Shown one piece after another: positions 56,601 through 62,969 of a DNA stretch of 64,000 nt. The position numbers and the translations under genes are program-made. Below the pieces are notes generated by a model. It made no database searches. It was not told the DNA's origin and saw only the letters and a program-made list of their open reading frames with translations. Source of the stretch: Plazaster borealis (taxonomy: Eukaryota > Echinodermata > Asteroidea > Forcipulatida > Labidiasteridae); contig CM037473.1 of the NCBI GenBank assembly GCA_021014325.1, positions 5,271,501 to 5,335,500 of the forward strand. The letters run 5' to 3'. Position 1 is the first letter of the stretch, and each line of letters begins with the position of its first letter.

Positions 56601-57722
56601 TTTGCTTACTGTTAAGCAGCACTATGAAATTGGCCCCAGCTGTAAATTTTGACGATGAGGAGAAATAAAAAAGAGCATTTTCAGTTGGTTGAAAGAAAGT
56701 GATATATTACACTTAAACTTCACTAAGGTTTTTACTATTTTACCTGATTGATGGGTCCAGTGATTGTGTACGTTTTCCCGGATCCGGTTTGCCCATACGC
56801 AAACGTGGTACATGCGTAACCGTCTACCGCCATCTCAATCATCTGCTTAATACCGCATTTCTCCAGTACCTCTCCCTGCGTTGTGTCCTTGTCGAAGACC
56901 GCGCTGAACGTAAAGGTTTTGGACTTCTCCGGTGTCTCCAGCTACAAGAGAAATATTTTGGAGCATTTAGAATATCATCACAGGAGAATTCTTCCATACA
57001 TATGCGCTGCAATAATATACCACAAGTGTTGATATTTATATATTTATATTTATTTCATTTCTCCGGCAGATAAAAAAGATACAACAAGAGCAATTAAAAT
57101 GCAGTGGAAGGAAAGAGAACCAGCTGGAGCCCGAAGGATTGCCTTAAAGAAATAAAGTTCCTGTCTAGAGGCTCTCCTCTCCAGCTGGTCTTAACAAAGA
57201 ACAATAAATTGAAAAAAATATATACATGTATTACCAATATCAATTTAAAATCATTTATAAATATGCATTTAAATGCACACACAAGTTCATACAAATTGAA
57301 TAAAATAAAATGACAAAAACCTTAAGATGGGATGATTAGGAAGTACATTGACCAAAACAAAGAAAACAAGTGATTTAAACAAACAACAAACTGTTAATTT
57401 GGGAGCAAAGTTTCACTGACAAGTCAGAAATAAGAACTTTTGAATAGTGTAGATCTTTTGTTTTCAAAAGTAAACTTATTACATTATTATGTTACAACTT
57501 GATAAACATAATGCCATTTTAAACATTCCATTGGCTTTCAAGAAAAAATTAATGTGGAGGTCTTTTAAATGATATCTTCTTCAAATACATAAAAATTTAA
57601 GTCTAAATGAAGTGGAAACAAGAGCGTCATGGTAACTGACCGTTATCGAGGATGAATTGTGCTGGATTTGGACACAATCTTTATCATTCCTTTTCTTCTC
57701 TCCATCACTCAACGGTCGAACC
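29485..57722 (-). CDS. KIF12: KIF12-type kinesin, 16 visible exons (first exon missing)
   Basis: A plus-end kinesin motor protein; KIF12 in vertebrates is linked to kidney and bile-duct epithelia. Sixteen exons join in consistent phase to give about 932 residues ending at TAG (29485-29487). The motor holds RVRP, the P-loop GQTGSGKT (56771-56794, near residue 80), YLEIYNEQV, switch I NEYSSRSH, switch II DLAGSEK and [10 protein letters not shown]. It is followed by [13 protein letters not shown] and a stalk whose [16 protein letters not shown] closely matches KIF12's LYGMLQEFMLENERLR. The next roughly 380 residues are Pro/Gln/Ser-rich and low in complexity, before a short C-terminal coiled coil. 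Human KIF12 is about 650 residues, so the tail is much expanded. The exon with the start codon and the strand before RVRP was not found in 57723-64000. The gene converges on the transporter gene. Confidence 0.92.
29800..30056 (-). mobile_element. tRNA-Leu-like SINE (copy 1)
   Basis: The minus strand reads GTGGCCGAGCGATTAAGAGC (box A), ACTCAAG in the anticodon-loop position (CAA) and GGGTTTGAGTCCC (box B). The conserved body has CAAGTTACTTAAC-like and GGGACATAAGCCGTAGGTCC blocks. Confidence 0.7.
30075..30245. repeat. Dispersed repeat with GACGTCATCA-like start (copy 2)
   Basis: CCTGGCGTCATCACCATAGT and TTGCGCCAGGC match 15853-16080. It ends at a run of about twelve G (30257-30270). Confidence 0.5.
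30780..31260. repeat. Dispersed repeat fragment, reversed
   Basis: CAGAATGGCTTGCTCGATCA and GAGGTATCGATACGGCGCGC match 14700-15015 in reverse. Partly tandem and rearranged. Confidence 0.45.
31372..31506 (-). CDS. KIF12: KIF12 visible exon 15
   Basis: It encodes [20 protein letters not shown] followed by [17 protein letters not shown] and a Pro-rich end. Acceptor AAATACAG, donor CCAG|GTAAGC. The phase fits both neighbours. Confidence 0.8.
31955..32085. mobile_element. Palindromic MITE, AGCCTTTTTGAGATATGGTG (copy 1)
   Basis: AGCCATTTTGAGATATGGTG at one end and CACCATATCTCAAAAAAGGC at the other, with CACACCCAAACC inside. Copy 2 is at 35320-35462. A half copy lies near 16170-16235. Confidence 0.7.
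32226..32453 (-). CDS. KIF12: KIF12 visible exon 14
   Basis: A basic, Lys/Pro/Gln-rich segment ([20 protein letters not shown]). The open frame runs past a consensus donor GGTG|GTGAGT and stops in frame 11 nt beyond the exon end. Using the donor keeps the frame into the next two exons, so splicing is preferred over a C-terminus here. Confidence 0.78.
32765..33338. mobile_element. GCTGCTTAAGC-family MITE split by a TTAA element
   Basis: Left half 32765-32930 (AATTTCATAAAGCTGCTTAA). The right end is GCAACTCTATGAAATTGGGC at 33317-33336. The intervening 32929-33316 is a separate element. Confidence 0.7.
32929..33316. mobile_element. Nested TTAA element with palindrome array
   Basis: Ends TTAACACGTTGACTGCCG and CGGCAGTCAACGTGTTAA. 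The 14-bp palindrome ACGAGTATACTCGT occurs at 33198-33211 and 33241-33254, and with one change at 33282-33295. Two other short tandem pairs lie nearer the left end. Confidence 0.75.
33342..33528. mobile_element. GCTGCTTAAGC-family palindromic MITE (copy 3)
   Basis: GGGCCCAACTAATACAGCTG and CAGCTCAATGAAATTGGGCC are inverted ends. It lies directly after the split copy and 50 bp from the donor of a kinesin exon. Confidence 0.7.
33580..33815 (-). CDS. KIF12: KIF12 visible exon 13
   Basis: It encodes [20 protein letters not shown] followed by [20 protein letters not shown] and a Ser/Thr-rich end ([13 protein letters not shown]). The donor AGAG|GTAAGT is strong. The acceptor AAAAAAAAG is purine-rich and weak, so the start is inferred from phase. 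Confidence 0.78.
34575..34822 (-). mobile_element. tRNA-Leu-like SINE (copy 2)
   Basis: Head: CATGGGCCGAGTGGTCGAGG and GGGTTCGAGTCCTGG on the minus strand. The body includes GTGTCCTTAAGCAAGACACT. Confidence 0.7.
35320..35462. mobile_element. Palindromic MITE, AGCCTTTTTGAGATATGGTG (copy 2)
   Basis: Ends AGCCTTTTTGAGATATGGTG and CCATATCTCAAAAAGGCTAA, with CACACTGTTTGG-type inner arms. Confidence 0.72.
35536..35566 (+). repeat. TTCAA pentanucleotide microsatellite
   Basis: About six TTCAA units in a row. Confidence 0.9.
35985..36345 (-). pseudogene. LINE RT tail fragment
   Basis: The minus strand encodes [20 protein letters not shown] followed by WNSARCMF, the C-terminal motif of an RTE/CR1-type reverse transcriptase. 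Highly similar to 47185-47500 but truncated at its 5' side. Confidence 0.75.
36478..36600 (+). pseudogene. Short LINE RT C-terminal fragment
   Basis: One frame reads [20 protein letters not shown] and runs to KATN and TAG, typical of the last residues of non-LTR reverse transcriptases. Confidence 0.5.
36872..37173 (-). CDS. KIF12: KIF12 visible exon 12
   Basis: One hundred codons rich in Pro, His, Gln, Ser and Tyr ([37 protein letters not shown]). Probably intrinsically disordered. Acceptor GTTTACAG, donor AAAA|GTGAGT, ending in phase 2. Confidence 0.85.
37437..37640 (-). repeat. Decayed tandem copies of KIF12 exon 11 3' end plus donor
   Basis: Blocks at 37437-37530 and 37566-37640 resemble 37667-37760, the end of the exon with its splice donor: CCTGATTACC, TGCCACC, GAGGGCTTG and TGGTGACTGAA recur in order about 115-130 bp apart. 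Both copies carry frameshifts. Confidence 0.65.
37674..37923 (-). CDS. KIF12: KIF12 visible exon 11
   Basis: It encodes a low-complexity Ser/Gln/Gly-rich segment ([36 protein letters not shown]). The acceptor at TTATCACAG keeps the frame; the nearby TTTGCAG would shift it. Donor CAG|GTGAGA. Decayed tandem copies of its 3' end and donor lie in the downstream intron. Confidence 0.83.
38585..38785 (-). CDS. KIF12: KIF12 visible exon 10 (family-specific coiled coil)
   Basis: It encodes [20 protein letters not shown] followed by heptad-patterned residues to LMKLDQLER. This stretch decides the assignment to KIF12 over other kinesins. Acceptor TACACAG, donor GAAAG|GTCAGT. Confidence 0.92.
38971..39345. 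mobile_element. TTAA-flanked MITE, subfamily 3
   Basis: Ends TTAAAGGAACATTACAGAAT and TTCTGTAACGTTCCTTTAA. The inner ACAAACCTGTAGAAGTTTGA resembles the core of the other TTAA MITEs. Confidence 0.75.
39476..39765 (-). CDS. KIF12: KIF12 visible exon 9 (stalk)
   Basis: Ninety-six codons: [20 protein letters not shown] starts a short coiled coil, followed by a Ser/Pro-rich acidic stretch ([20 protein letters not shown]) and a basic charged helix. Acceptor CTTTCTCAG, donor ACAG|GTAGTG, ending in phase 2. Confidence 0.88.
40337..40380. repeat. Perfect hairpin, 15-bp arms
   Basis: ATGTCCTCGTCCGAC at 40337-40351 and its complement at 40366-40380, followed by a T run. Probably part of a repeat whose other side has GGTCGGTCGGTCG near 39930. 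Confidence 0.6.
40515..40805. mobile_element. MITE with ATAGACCCATTGCATATGAC ends
   Basis: ATAGACCCATTGCATATGAC at the left and TTATGCAATGGGTCTATA at the right. GTCACGCGCACGTTTTTACG-type blocks occur inside in inverted order. A relative starts near 55035. Confidence 0.65.
41440..41600. repeat. Head-to-head pair of hammerhead-like repeat units
   Basis: The left unit (minus strand) and right unit (plus strand) both read CTxCTGAAGATAATCAGAGC or a close variant, then CTGAT, GAAAC, GTT and GAG. Outer arms AACCACTGGTTCT match. In the right unit the helix-II arms ATCAG and CTGAT pair and helix I is CTC with GAG. Confidence 0.5.
41727..42094. mobile_element. TTAA-flanked MITE, main family (copy 5, reversed)
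   Basis: Ends TTAAGGGCACTGTACACGTT and GTGTTCAGTGCCTTTAA. The last 30 bp are partly duplicated just after the end. Confidence 0.78.
42136..42240 (-). CDS. KIF12: KIF12 visible exon 8 (end of motor)
   Basis: It encodes [20 protein letters not shown] and [15 protein letters not shown], the last motor helix and neck. It corresponds to [22 protein letters not shown] of KIF12. Acceptor TTTTTTAG, donor ATG|GTATGT. Confidence 0.93.
42361..42492. mobile_element. Long palindromic hairpin repeat (copy 2)
   Basis: AGAGTAGTGACTCGGTCTTA and CATGCAGGGTCGTGGCC are mirrored by GCACGGCCACGACCCTGCCA and AGTCTTCGTCGCCAATC. Same family as 18590-18745. Confidence 0.72.
43086..43204 (-). CDS. KIF12: KIF12 visible exon 7
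   Basis: It encodes (G)[20 protein letters not shown] and [19 protein letters not shown], the universally conserved kinesin motif [12 protein letters not shown]. Acceptor ATTTGCAG, donor ATG|GTAGGA. Confidence 0.94.
43680..44047 (-). mobile_element. 575-bp MITE family, reversed partial copy
   Basis: Reverse match to 3940-4290, ending CGCGCGAGACTTGCACAGTC at 44047. It stops 29 bp short of the donor of kinesin visible exon 6. A purine-rich tract precedes it (43557-43645). Confidence 0.7.
44077..44230 (-). CDS. KIF12: KIF12 visible exon 6 (switch II)
   Basis: It encodes [20 protein letters not shown] with switch II DLAGSEK, followed by [11 protein letters not shown](G). Acceptor ATTCTGCAG, donor CTCG|GTGAGT, ending in phase 1. 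A repeat copy ends within about 30 bp of this donor. Confidence 0.94.
45400..45712 (+). pseudogene. LINE RT C-terminal tail
   Basis: It encodes [20 protein letters not shown] and FKTLLKAL followed by a stop and a tail ending GGCGCTTTATACATTTTGTA, the usual 3' end of this LINE type. It is 5'-truncated and lies in a kinesin intron. Confidence 0.8.
46598..46826 (-). mobile_element. tRNA-Leu-like SINE (copy 3)
   Basis: Head read on the minus strand: TGTCCGAGCAGTTAAGATTA, CTCAAG in the anticodon-loop position and GGGTTCGAGTTCC. Body as in the other copies. Confidence 0.68.
46878..47095 (-). mobile_element. SINE with internal tRNA-Asn-like domain (copy 1)
   Basis: The minus strand reads TAGCTCATTAGTTGGTAGAG, an ACGTTAA loop (GTT at the anticodon place) and GCAGGTTCAAATCCCGC. 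About 140 bp of family sequence precede the tRNA-like part (CTGACTGGCACCCCCAAA). Confidence 0.65.
47185..47700 (-). pseudogene. LINE RT C-terminal tail, two frames
   Basis: The minus strand encodes [40 protein letters not shown] and, after a frameshift, [20 protein letters not shown] and WNSLPG. Clear non-LTR reverse-transcriptase tail; sister copy at 35985-36345. Confidence 0.83.
48040..48690. repeat. Two copies of a dispersed MITE-like repeat
   Basis: 48040-48300 and 48345-48690 both carry ACATGTTTACAAAAG, CCTGGACTT or TCTGGACTT, GGCAC(G/A)A and TATCAA(C/T)TTTTGAT. Another copy lies at 53325-53620. Confidence 0.55.
48803..48921. mobile_element. MITE, TIR GGGCCCAATTTCATGGCACT (copy 2)
   Basis: Near-perfect inverted ends GGGCCCAATTTCATGGCACT and AGAGCCATGAAATTGGGCCC. 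Same family as 16657-16771. Confidence 0.8.
49608..49806. mobile_element. GCTGCTTAAGC-family palindromic MITE (copy 4)
   Basis: Starts TAAATTTTATAGAGCTGCTT and ends CAGCTCTGTAAAATTGGGCC. GGTTACCAGCCAAAACATGG lies inside, as in the other copies. Confidence 0.7.
50570..50795 (-). mobile_element. SINE with internal tRNA-like domain (copy 2)
   Basis: Same layout as 46878-47095: TGAGCTTTCTAGCCCTACAT and GGGGTGCCAGTCAGAAGCCA on the plus strand. The anticodon arm has decayed. Confidence 0.62.
51848..51920 (-). mobile_element. tRNA-Leu-like SINE, short fragment
   Basis: AAGTGCCTTGCTCAAGCGCA and GACCGGGATTCGAACCCACA only. The head is replaced by a hammerhead-like repeat unit starting near 51938. Confidence 0.55.
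51938..52015 (+). repeat. Hammerhead-like repeat unit (decayed)
   Basis: TTCTCCTGAATACGATCGGA, then GAATC, GTC and GAG, with inverted outer arms (GTTTGACAACTC-like). The core reads CTGAATA rather than CTGAAGA. Confidence 0.35.
53142..53233 (-). CDS. KIF12: KIF12 visible exon 5 (switch I)
   Basis: It encodes [20 protein letters not shown] and [18 protein letters not shown] is kinesin switch I. Family members often have N-x-x-SSRSH preceded by T-x-x-N, as here. Acceptor TTCTTTAG, donor ATG|GTGAGT. The intron that follows is about 8.9 kb. Confidence 0.93.
53325..53620. repeat. Dispersed MITE-like repeat
   Basis: Carries GAGCCACAGGGCCTGGACTT and TATCAATTTTTGATATGAAG, as at 48040-48690. Confidence 0.55.
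53700..53780 (+). repeat. Hammerhead-like repeat unit (decayed)
   Basis: ATTCTCTTGAAGACACACAG, then CGAAAC, ATT and GAG, followed by TTGTCAATCATCGGTTCTTT. The first core C is T. Confidence 0.35.
53822..53957 (-). CDS. KIF12: KIF12 visible exon 4
   Basis: It encodes [20 protein letters not shown] and [20 protein letters not shown]. The order LPVRW..KGFYVE matches KIF12. Acceptor GTGTGTAG, donor GAAG|GTAAGA, ending in phase 1. Confidence 0.93.
54843..54983 (-). CDS. KIF12: KIF12 visible exon 3
   Basis: Forty-seven codons, phase 0 at both ends: [20 protein letters not shown] and [12 protein letters not shown]. The last matches the motor helix motif [10 protein letters not shown] of KIF12. Acceptor TTTTCCAG, donor CAG|GTGGGT. 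Confidence 0.94.
55295..55570 (-). mobile_element. tRNA-Leu-like SINE, long-body copy
   Basis: Head at the right (minus strand TGTCGTGGCCAAGCGGTTTA, CTCAAG, GGGTTCGAATCC). The body reads AGTGTCTTGCTCAAGGACAC and CCATTTACTCCTGGGTGATG, shared with 27650-27900. Confidence 0.68.
56366..56636. mobile_element. GCTGCTTAAGC-family palindromic MITE (copy 5)
   Basis: AGGGCCCAATTTCACAGAGC at the left and GCACTATGAAATTGGCCCC at the right, with a second TTTCATAGCGCTGCTTA start at 56409. Possibly one copy inserted into another. Confidence 0.65.
56744..56941 (-). CDS. KIF12: KIF12 visible exon 2 (P-loop)
   Basis: Sixty-six codons, phase 0 at both ends. It encodes [17 protein letters not shown], then [20 protein letters not shown], the ATP-binding P-loop of all kinesins. 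Acceptor CTTGTAG, donor CAG|GTAAAA. Confidence 0.95.
57641..57722 (-). CDS. KIF12: KIF12 visible exon 1
   Basis: It encodes (R)[20 protein letters not shown] and the following SSSIT, the first beta strand region of the motor. Acceptor TTTTGCCAG, donor ACG|GTCAGT. The first base completes the Arg codon of RVRP, so an upstream exon must end in two bases of an Arg codon. Confidence 0.88.
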
Positions 57723-57994
57723 CTGGCAAAATGAAATGAAAAAGGGGAGGGGAATGAAAGATCAAAATCTAGCAAACCTCGTGGAAAAAATTGGGATATG
57801 TATTTATCATTGAACAACTTGAAACTACATGAAGTTACAGTCTAAAAAGTACAAACAGAAAAAAATAAATGTGTGTCACATTTAAGAGGAAATTCCTTGC
57901 AGTTTTTGTTGTTACTGTACATTCAGGTTTTTTTCATTTTCCACAGAAATTTTCACACGAAGGAAATGTATTGTAAAAAAACCACAACCACAAT

Positions 57995-58530
57995 AATAAT
58001 AATTAACCATTCTTGTATAGCGCATATCACATTCACAGAGAAAGTCTCTATGCGCTTTAAGATGAAAAACAAAAAAGGCTTGTACAAGAAGGAAAATTGA
58101 GTTGACACAGCAAGAAAATACTGAAGGATATTGAAAATATAAATGTGTTTTTAGCATTGTCTTTAATGAATTCACTGTTTCTGCTTGCTTTATGTTGTCC
58201 GGAAGACTATTCCATAATTCTGCTGCTGCTACTGCAAAAGCTCTGGCCCCATAGATGTAGAATCTAGTGAAAGTCGAGGGACATACTAAGAGAGACTTGG
58301 ATTTTGAGCGGATATTTCGAACAGGATGATATTTTTGGATGAGGTCTTGGAGGTACGTAGGGTCTATACCTTGCAAACACAAGAATATTAATGAAAGTAT
58401 TTTATATTGAATACGGTGAAGCCACTGTAATTCACGCAAAAGAGGAGAATGTGATCACGCTTTTGAGCACGTGTCACCAATCTCGCAGCCGAGATTTGGA
58501 TTCTCTGAAGCTTGTTAATTTGTTCTCTGA
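57995..58530 (-). pseudogene. LINE RT C-terminal tail
   Basis: The minus strand encodes AARLVTRAQKRDHI, then LQWLHRIQYKILSLIFLCLQ, YGARAFAVAAAELWNSLPDN and LKTMLKTHLYF. It ends with a tail GCGCTATACAAGAATGGTTA and ATT units. CR1/L2-like, one frameshift; it lies about 270 bp upstream of kinesin visible exon 1. Confidence 0.85.
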
Positions 58531-58811
58531 AGCTTATTAATTTGCACATGAGTAATATTGGAGTGATAATGTGTACCCCCCTGCTTCATAACCAATTTTG
58601 TCTACTGATGTTTTACATTTTCTTCCGGCCACCTTTCACCCGATATATAGCTGTGTAAATTGAACAAGAAATAACTTCATGGGGCAGGGGTCTACAGCGT
58701 GAATATGAAAAATCTGAAGCAAATCTAATATCAGTGGGTTTGTTTTTATATCAATAAACCACATGGGAAACTGACTGGATAAATGTTTAAGTAAGTTGGG
58801 GATGAACAAAG

Positions 58812-59025
58812 ACAAATTGACTAGTGTAGGATTTGAACCTGCAACCTCCAGATTAACATGCTGGCACTCTATCAACTGAGCTACTCTAGCCCTAATGTTG
58901 GCAGTCTCCCTATGTTGTCAATATCTTTGCTTGGGGTGCCAGTCAGAAGCTGTTCAACCTGTAACTGCCGCACTAGGGATCACAACCAAGTTTACGACAA
59001 AACCTGGGAAGCAGCAGCGATGCGA
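58812..59025 (-). mobile_element. SINE with internal tRNA-like domain (copy 3)
   Basis: ATTTGAACCTGCAACCTCCA and CTATCAACTGAGCTACTCTA on the plus strand are the T and D arms. The rest of the family follows to CCTGGGAAGCAGCAGCGATG. Confidence 0.65.
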
Positions 59026-59029
59026 CTTC

Positions 59030-60438
59030 TTATTTCAAATATCAAGGGAAACTGACTTAGTAAATCTTTAATTAATTTTGATTTGAAGAAAGAAAAATTT
59101 GTTTAGTATTTTTTTCTTCATGTATATTTTATTTAGGTACGATTTGAAACTTGGTGGTGATACAATCATGGTGGTGATACAATCTGCATACAAAATGGTG
59201 TATTGTGCAGTATACAACACAGCGGGTCCAGAGTCCAACATTCCGCACGCTGTGATTGGCCGTTGAAATTTCCATATTCATAAGAAAACTTGGCTAGTCT
59301 CCAACTCGGTACACGTTCACGAAACGAGTAAAGAATAGCTGCACAGTGTGGCGCACGCCTGCAGATTCTGTACTATACACAGCCTTGGATTAAGGCTATT
59401 CAAACATCGACAACTTTTGCCGACAGAGGGCGATGCTGCATGCGGGGCAAAGTTCATTTAATTTTTTCCCAATGTGCGTCGTCGACCGATCGTTTAATCA
59501 CAAAGATTTCATTGCAAAAGAAGTTATAGGAAACGTCCAAAAACGTAATTTTGCGAACTTCACTTCCGTTTTTTTTGTTTTTTTGTTTTTTGTACGCCTC
59601 GAAAATTGTGTGCATTAATATATGTGGGCGACCCAAAATTTTGGTTGAATCGCCCGGCTGGCCGGCCGGCGAGTGTAGAAAAAACTTTATGAGTTGAACA
59701 AGGTTAGTGTAATGGTAACAGGTGTAAAATATTAACAAATAACTTGAAATTCAAGAACTAAAAAATAAAAAAATAATAATAATAATAATAATTTTCCAGC
59801 CTACCTACCTGGATTTTTTTCAGGCCGTTATCGTAAACACAAAATTTATTTTGTTTGGCCTTACAAGTAGAAGTTCTAATAAGAAGAACGGTGTACATGT
59901 AACAACTCAACATTTCAATTCATTATGCTCTCATCATCTTCATGATTTTAAATATCGCTTGCGACTCACACACTGCAAATCTCAATGTATTTATTTATCC
60001 TTGTTGTAGGTGCCTACACTATTGTCAGATGAGTATTCTACAACAATTAGTCTTCCAAACTACTGTACCATACTTTCACAAAAGAGTCTGTTGTGTGCCT
60101 GGAGGAAGGGCGTAAGGCTCTACAAAACATGTACGTCCCTCCAGGCACACAAAGTTGTTTTTTCCCCAGTAACAAAACGCCGTAAGCAATCAATTGGCTC
60201 CTGACAACAACAACAAAAACGCCATTACTGTTACAGTTTTTTTGCTAGAATTACTCCAAAGACAGGTTTTTCCCAGTCCCAGAATTTTACCTTCCTATAA
60301 ATGATTGATGGTTCATATACCGATCAAACCTTTCCCGCTCAGTTTTCTTGAAAAAACAATTTTGCACAAATTGCTTGCGCCCTTTCTCTGGTAACTTTTC
60401 TTTATGTCCTTCTTCTGGGCACACGACGAGTAAATTAT
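59030..60438. other. Upstream flank or intron, little recognised
   Basis: ATTGGC near 59258 and CpG-bearing sequence at 59220-59470 could be promoter-like, but nothing proves it. A short degenerate hammerhead-like unit lies near 59895-59945. Confidence 0.3.
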
Positions 60439-60450
60439 TAAGTGGATTGT

Positions 60451-60816
60451 TTAAGTATCGTACACGTTTGGTAATGACTCAAAACAAATATTAGCATAAA
60501 AACTTACTTGGTAACAAGCAACGGAGAGCTGTTGATAGTATAAAACATTGTAGGAAACGACTCCCTCTGAAGTAACGTAGTTTTTGAGAAAGAGGTAATT
60601 TCTCACTAAAATAATAAAAACTTCTTGCAAGAAGTTTTTATTCTTATCTGAAAGCACATCAATTTGTACAACAAGGGTGTTTTTTCTTTTATCATTTTCT
60701 TGCAACTTTGATGACCAATTGAGCCCAGGCTTGTTATTTTATACATATATGTTGGGATACACCAAGTGAGAACACTGGTCTTTGACAATTTCCAAACATG
60801 TTCAGTGCCTTTATAA
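60451..60816. mobile_element. TTAA-flanked MITE, main family (copy 6, reversed)
   Basis: Ends TTAAGTATCGTACACGTTTG and ATGTTCAGTGCCTTTATAA. A 16-bp direct repeat TAAGTGGATTGTTTAA overlaps both boundaries (60439-60454 and 60814-60829). Confidence 0.75.
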
Positions 60817-60829
60817 GTGGATTGTTTAA

Positions 60830-62590
60830 TAAAAGTTTATCACAATTTGTAGACTGCCATAGGTACAATTTGTATGGAGCTTACAACTCCATGGTATACC
60901 TTTCATCCATCCTCAGGGATAACCATATCAACTTACAATCCAATCACAAAAACAACGGACATTGAGAGACCCTGGATTAGACAAACGCATTGTGCACATG
61001 AATGTTCCCGAACATAAGACCCTGTAATCACTGTACAGCTGGCTGCATATAACCATGGAGCTCCATTCACACAAACCGTGGCCAGACTATAATTATCTCT
61101 AAACCCAACAAAAGCTATTCTACTGCAGTCAAATGAATCCAAATCCACCAGACAACAAGAGTATCAGGGAGTTTGTACATAGGTGGTGGGGTATTATCAG
61201 CCCTGGAGGGCCACCTAACCAGTAAGAAACCCTATCTAGGTGTGTACATTTGTCCCACAATGACACCCAGTAACTGGAAGTTTGCCTGTTGCTACCTCCA
61301 AGCTGTGTGCTTTATATTTGAATAGCACTTCTTGCTGGGCTTTCACTAAAAAGAAGATGCATTGTTGCGTTTAAGAAGATTGTACACATTGGCCTAAAGC
61401 TTTCGCTTATTAGAGGACAATGCTGAATCTACATGTACCTGTTGACCAAAATCTACCAGCGCTTGAAAGTCTTACATAATTGCACTTTTGGAGTAAGTTA
61501 AAAATGTTGACAATTGAATGCTATGGACTTTGTGGGTTTAGGATCTGGCCATAAAGAAGAGATGAGAAAGAGCAACTGTGTGCTCAAGACAAATAAAAAC
61601 ACCCTGTCAAACTTGAAGTTCTTCCCATTGAGTTTGTCTGTGATTTTGTTTTTTTATGTCACAACTTTGGTTTAAACATTATAATGAAATGATGTTTGAA
61701 AAGCTTATAGACACAGGTTATTGTATCTAAATAGAATTTGAAGCACTCTGTATTTACTTATTAGCTTTCTGTAAGTGCTTTAGTAAACGTTGAATATTTA
61801 CTAAAGATTACGCTGTATACAATTGGCATCGCTGATACAAAAAATCAAAAACTATTTGATCAGTAAGTTTAAAAAACCTTTTTTATTCAATTATCCTATT
61901 ACTAGAAGGAACATCTGGGGTTAATCTAAGAGCAGATTTCAACGGATATGGTAATTTGTGGAGAAATACTGGGGTGCATCCCCCCCAGAGCTGCCTAAAG
62001 CACACAGTATTGCTGATATAGCAACAGTGCAATGTCAGCTAAAATGTAATGAATATTTACTCCAGCTCCAACTCTAACATCACAAAGCCATGTGACAGTG
62101 TACAATCGCAGGCAGTACAGCAAAGCAAAACACTACACAAAATGTATCAGTTGTTACTCAAAGATCACCACTTGCTACTCAAGAACTCAAAAATTGCTAC
62201 TCAAGTGCACAAAACATGTTCAGTCTTTTGCTAAAGTAGCTGGACGAAATCACTCATTGACAGGGCTTCCACGTGACAGACAAGATGTCACCTTTAGGTC
62301 TTCCCATCTGCTGAATGACGCCACAGCTAAAAACCCAACAAACTGTACTTTCCAAAGGGCCTCTCACCCACAGACAAGTTGAATTCGCAAGCCAATAATG
62401 GCATTAGACTCTGTGGGTCCCTGGGCTCCTACAAAAAATGTCCCAAAGCCATTCTGCTACATTCTAAGGAGTCTTGTTCTCAAAGTGTCCTTGCTTTAGG
62501 TAATCACAAACACAATGTTCATGCTTATATAGCTTGAAAAATCATTGCACTACAAATAATTCCACTCCTGACAACCAACACTGCCTGTGT
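60830..62590. other. No recognised feature
   Basis: Flank or first intron of the kinesin gene. No coding frame with family resemblance, no RNA gene and no window repeat recognised. Confidence 0.45.
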
Positions 62591-62596
62591 AAGCTT

Positions 62597-62825
62597 GGCC
62601 CAACTTCATAGAGTCGCTTAAACGGAAAATATTGCTTAACAATTGTCTGCTAAGCAAAAATAAGCAGGATACCAGTCACAAATTGTACATGTAACATGAT
62701 AGTTTGGCTGGTAACCTTGTTTCTGGTAAGCATAATTTTGTTGTGCTAAGCTACTTTTTGTGCTTTAAAAGCAGCTCATGTCAAACCATATCTGTTCCTT
62801 GCTCTATAGTGAAACTGGGCCCTGG
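62597..62825. mobile_element. GCTGCTTAAGC-family palindromic MITE (copy 6)
   Basis: GGCCCAACTTCATAGAGTCG at the left, with TAGTTTGGCTGGTAACCTTG and GTTGTGCTAAGCTACTTTTT inside, and a degenerate right end before GGGCCC. Confidence 0.6.
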
Positions 62826-62962
62826 GCCCATTTCATAGCACTGTTTACCGTGGAATTCTGCAAATTCACCCTGCCAAGACTCACAAAAGTACGCGCTTTA
62901 CAGGGCGCTGTACATGTAATCACAAAATTCTTTGGTAAGCAGTGCCATGAAATTGGGCCAGA
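62816..62962. mobile_element. MITE, TIR GGGCCCATTTCATAGCACT (copy 3)
   Basis: TGGGCCCATTTCATAGCACT and CAGTGCCATGAAATTGGGCC are inverted ends, with GTGGAATTCTGC inside. Confidence 0.72.
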
Positions 62963-62969
62963 CTGTTTA

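Noticed and set aside
59790..59840. Candidate first exon of KIF12 ending CCAG|GTAGGT
   Set aside because: The peptide before the donor (GLKKIQ-like) has the wrong phase for the Arg codon of RVRP and no start codon context.
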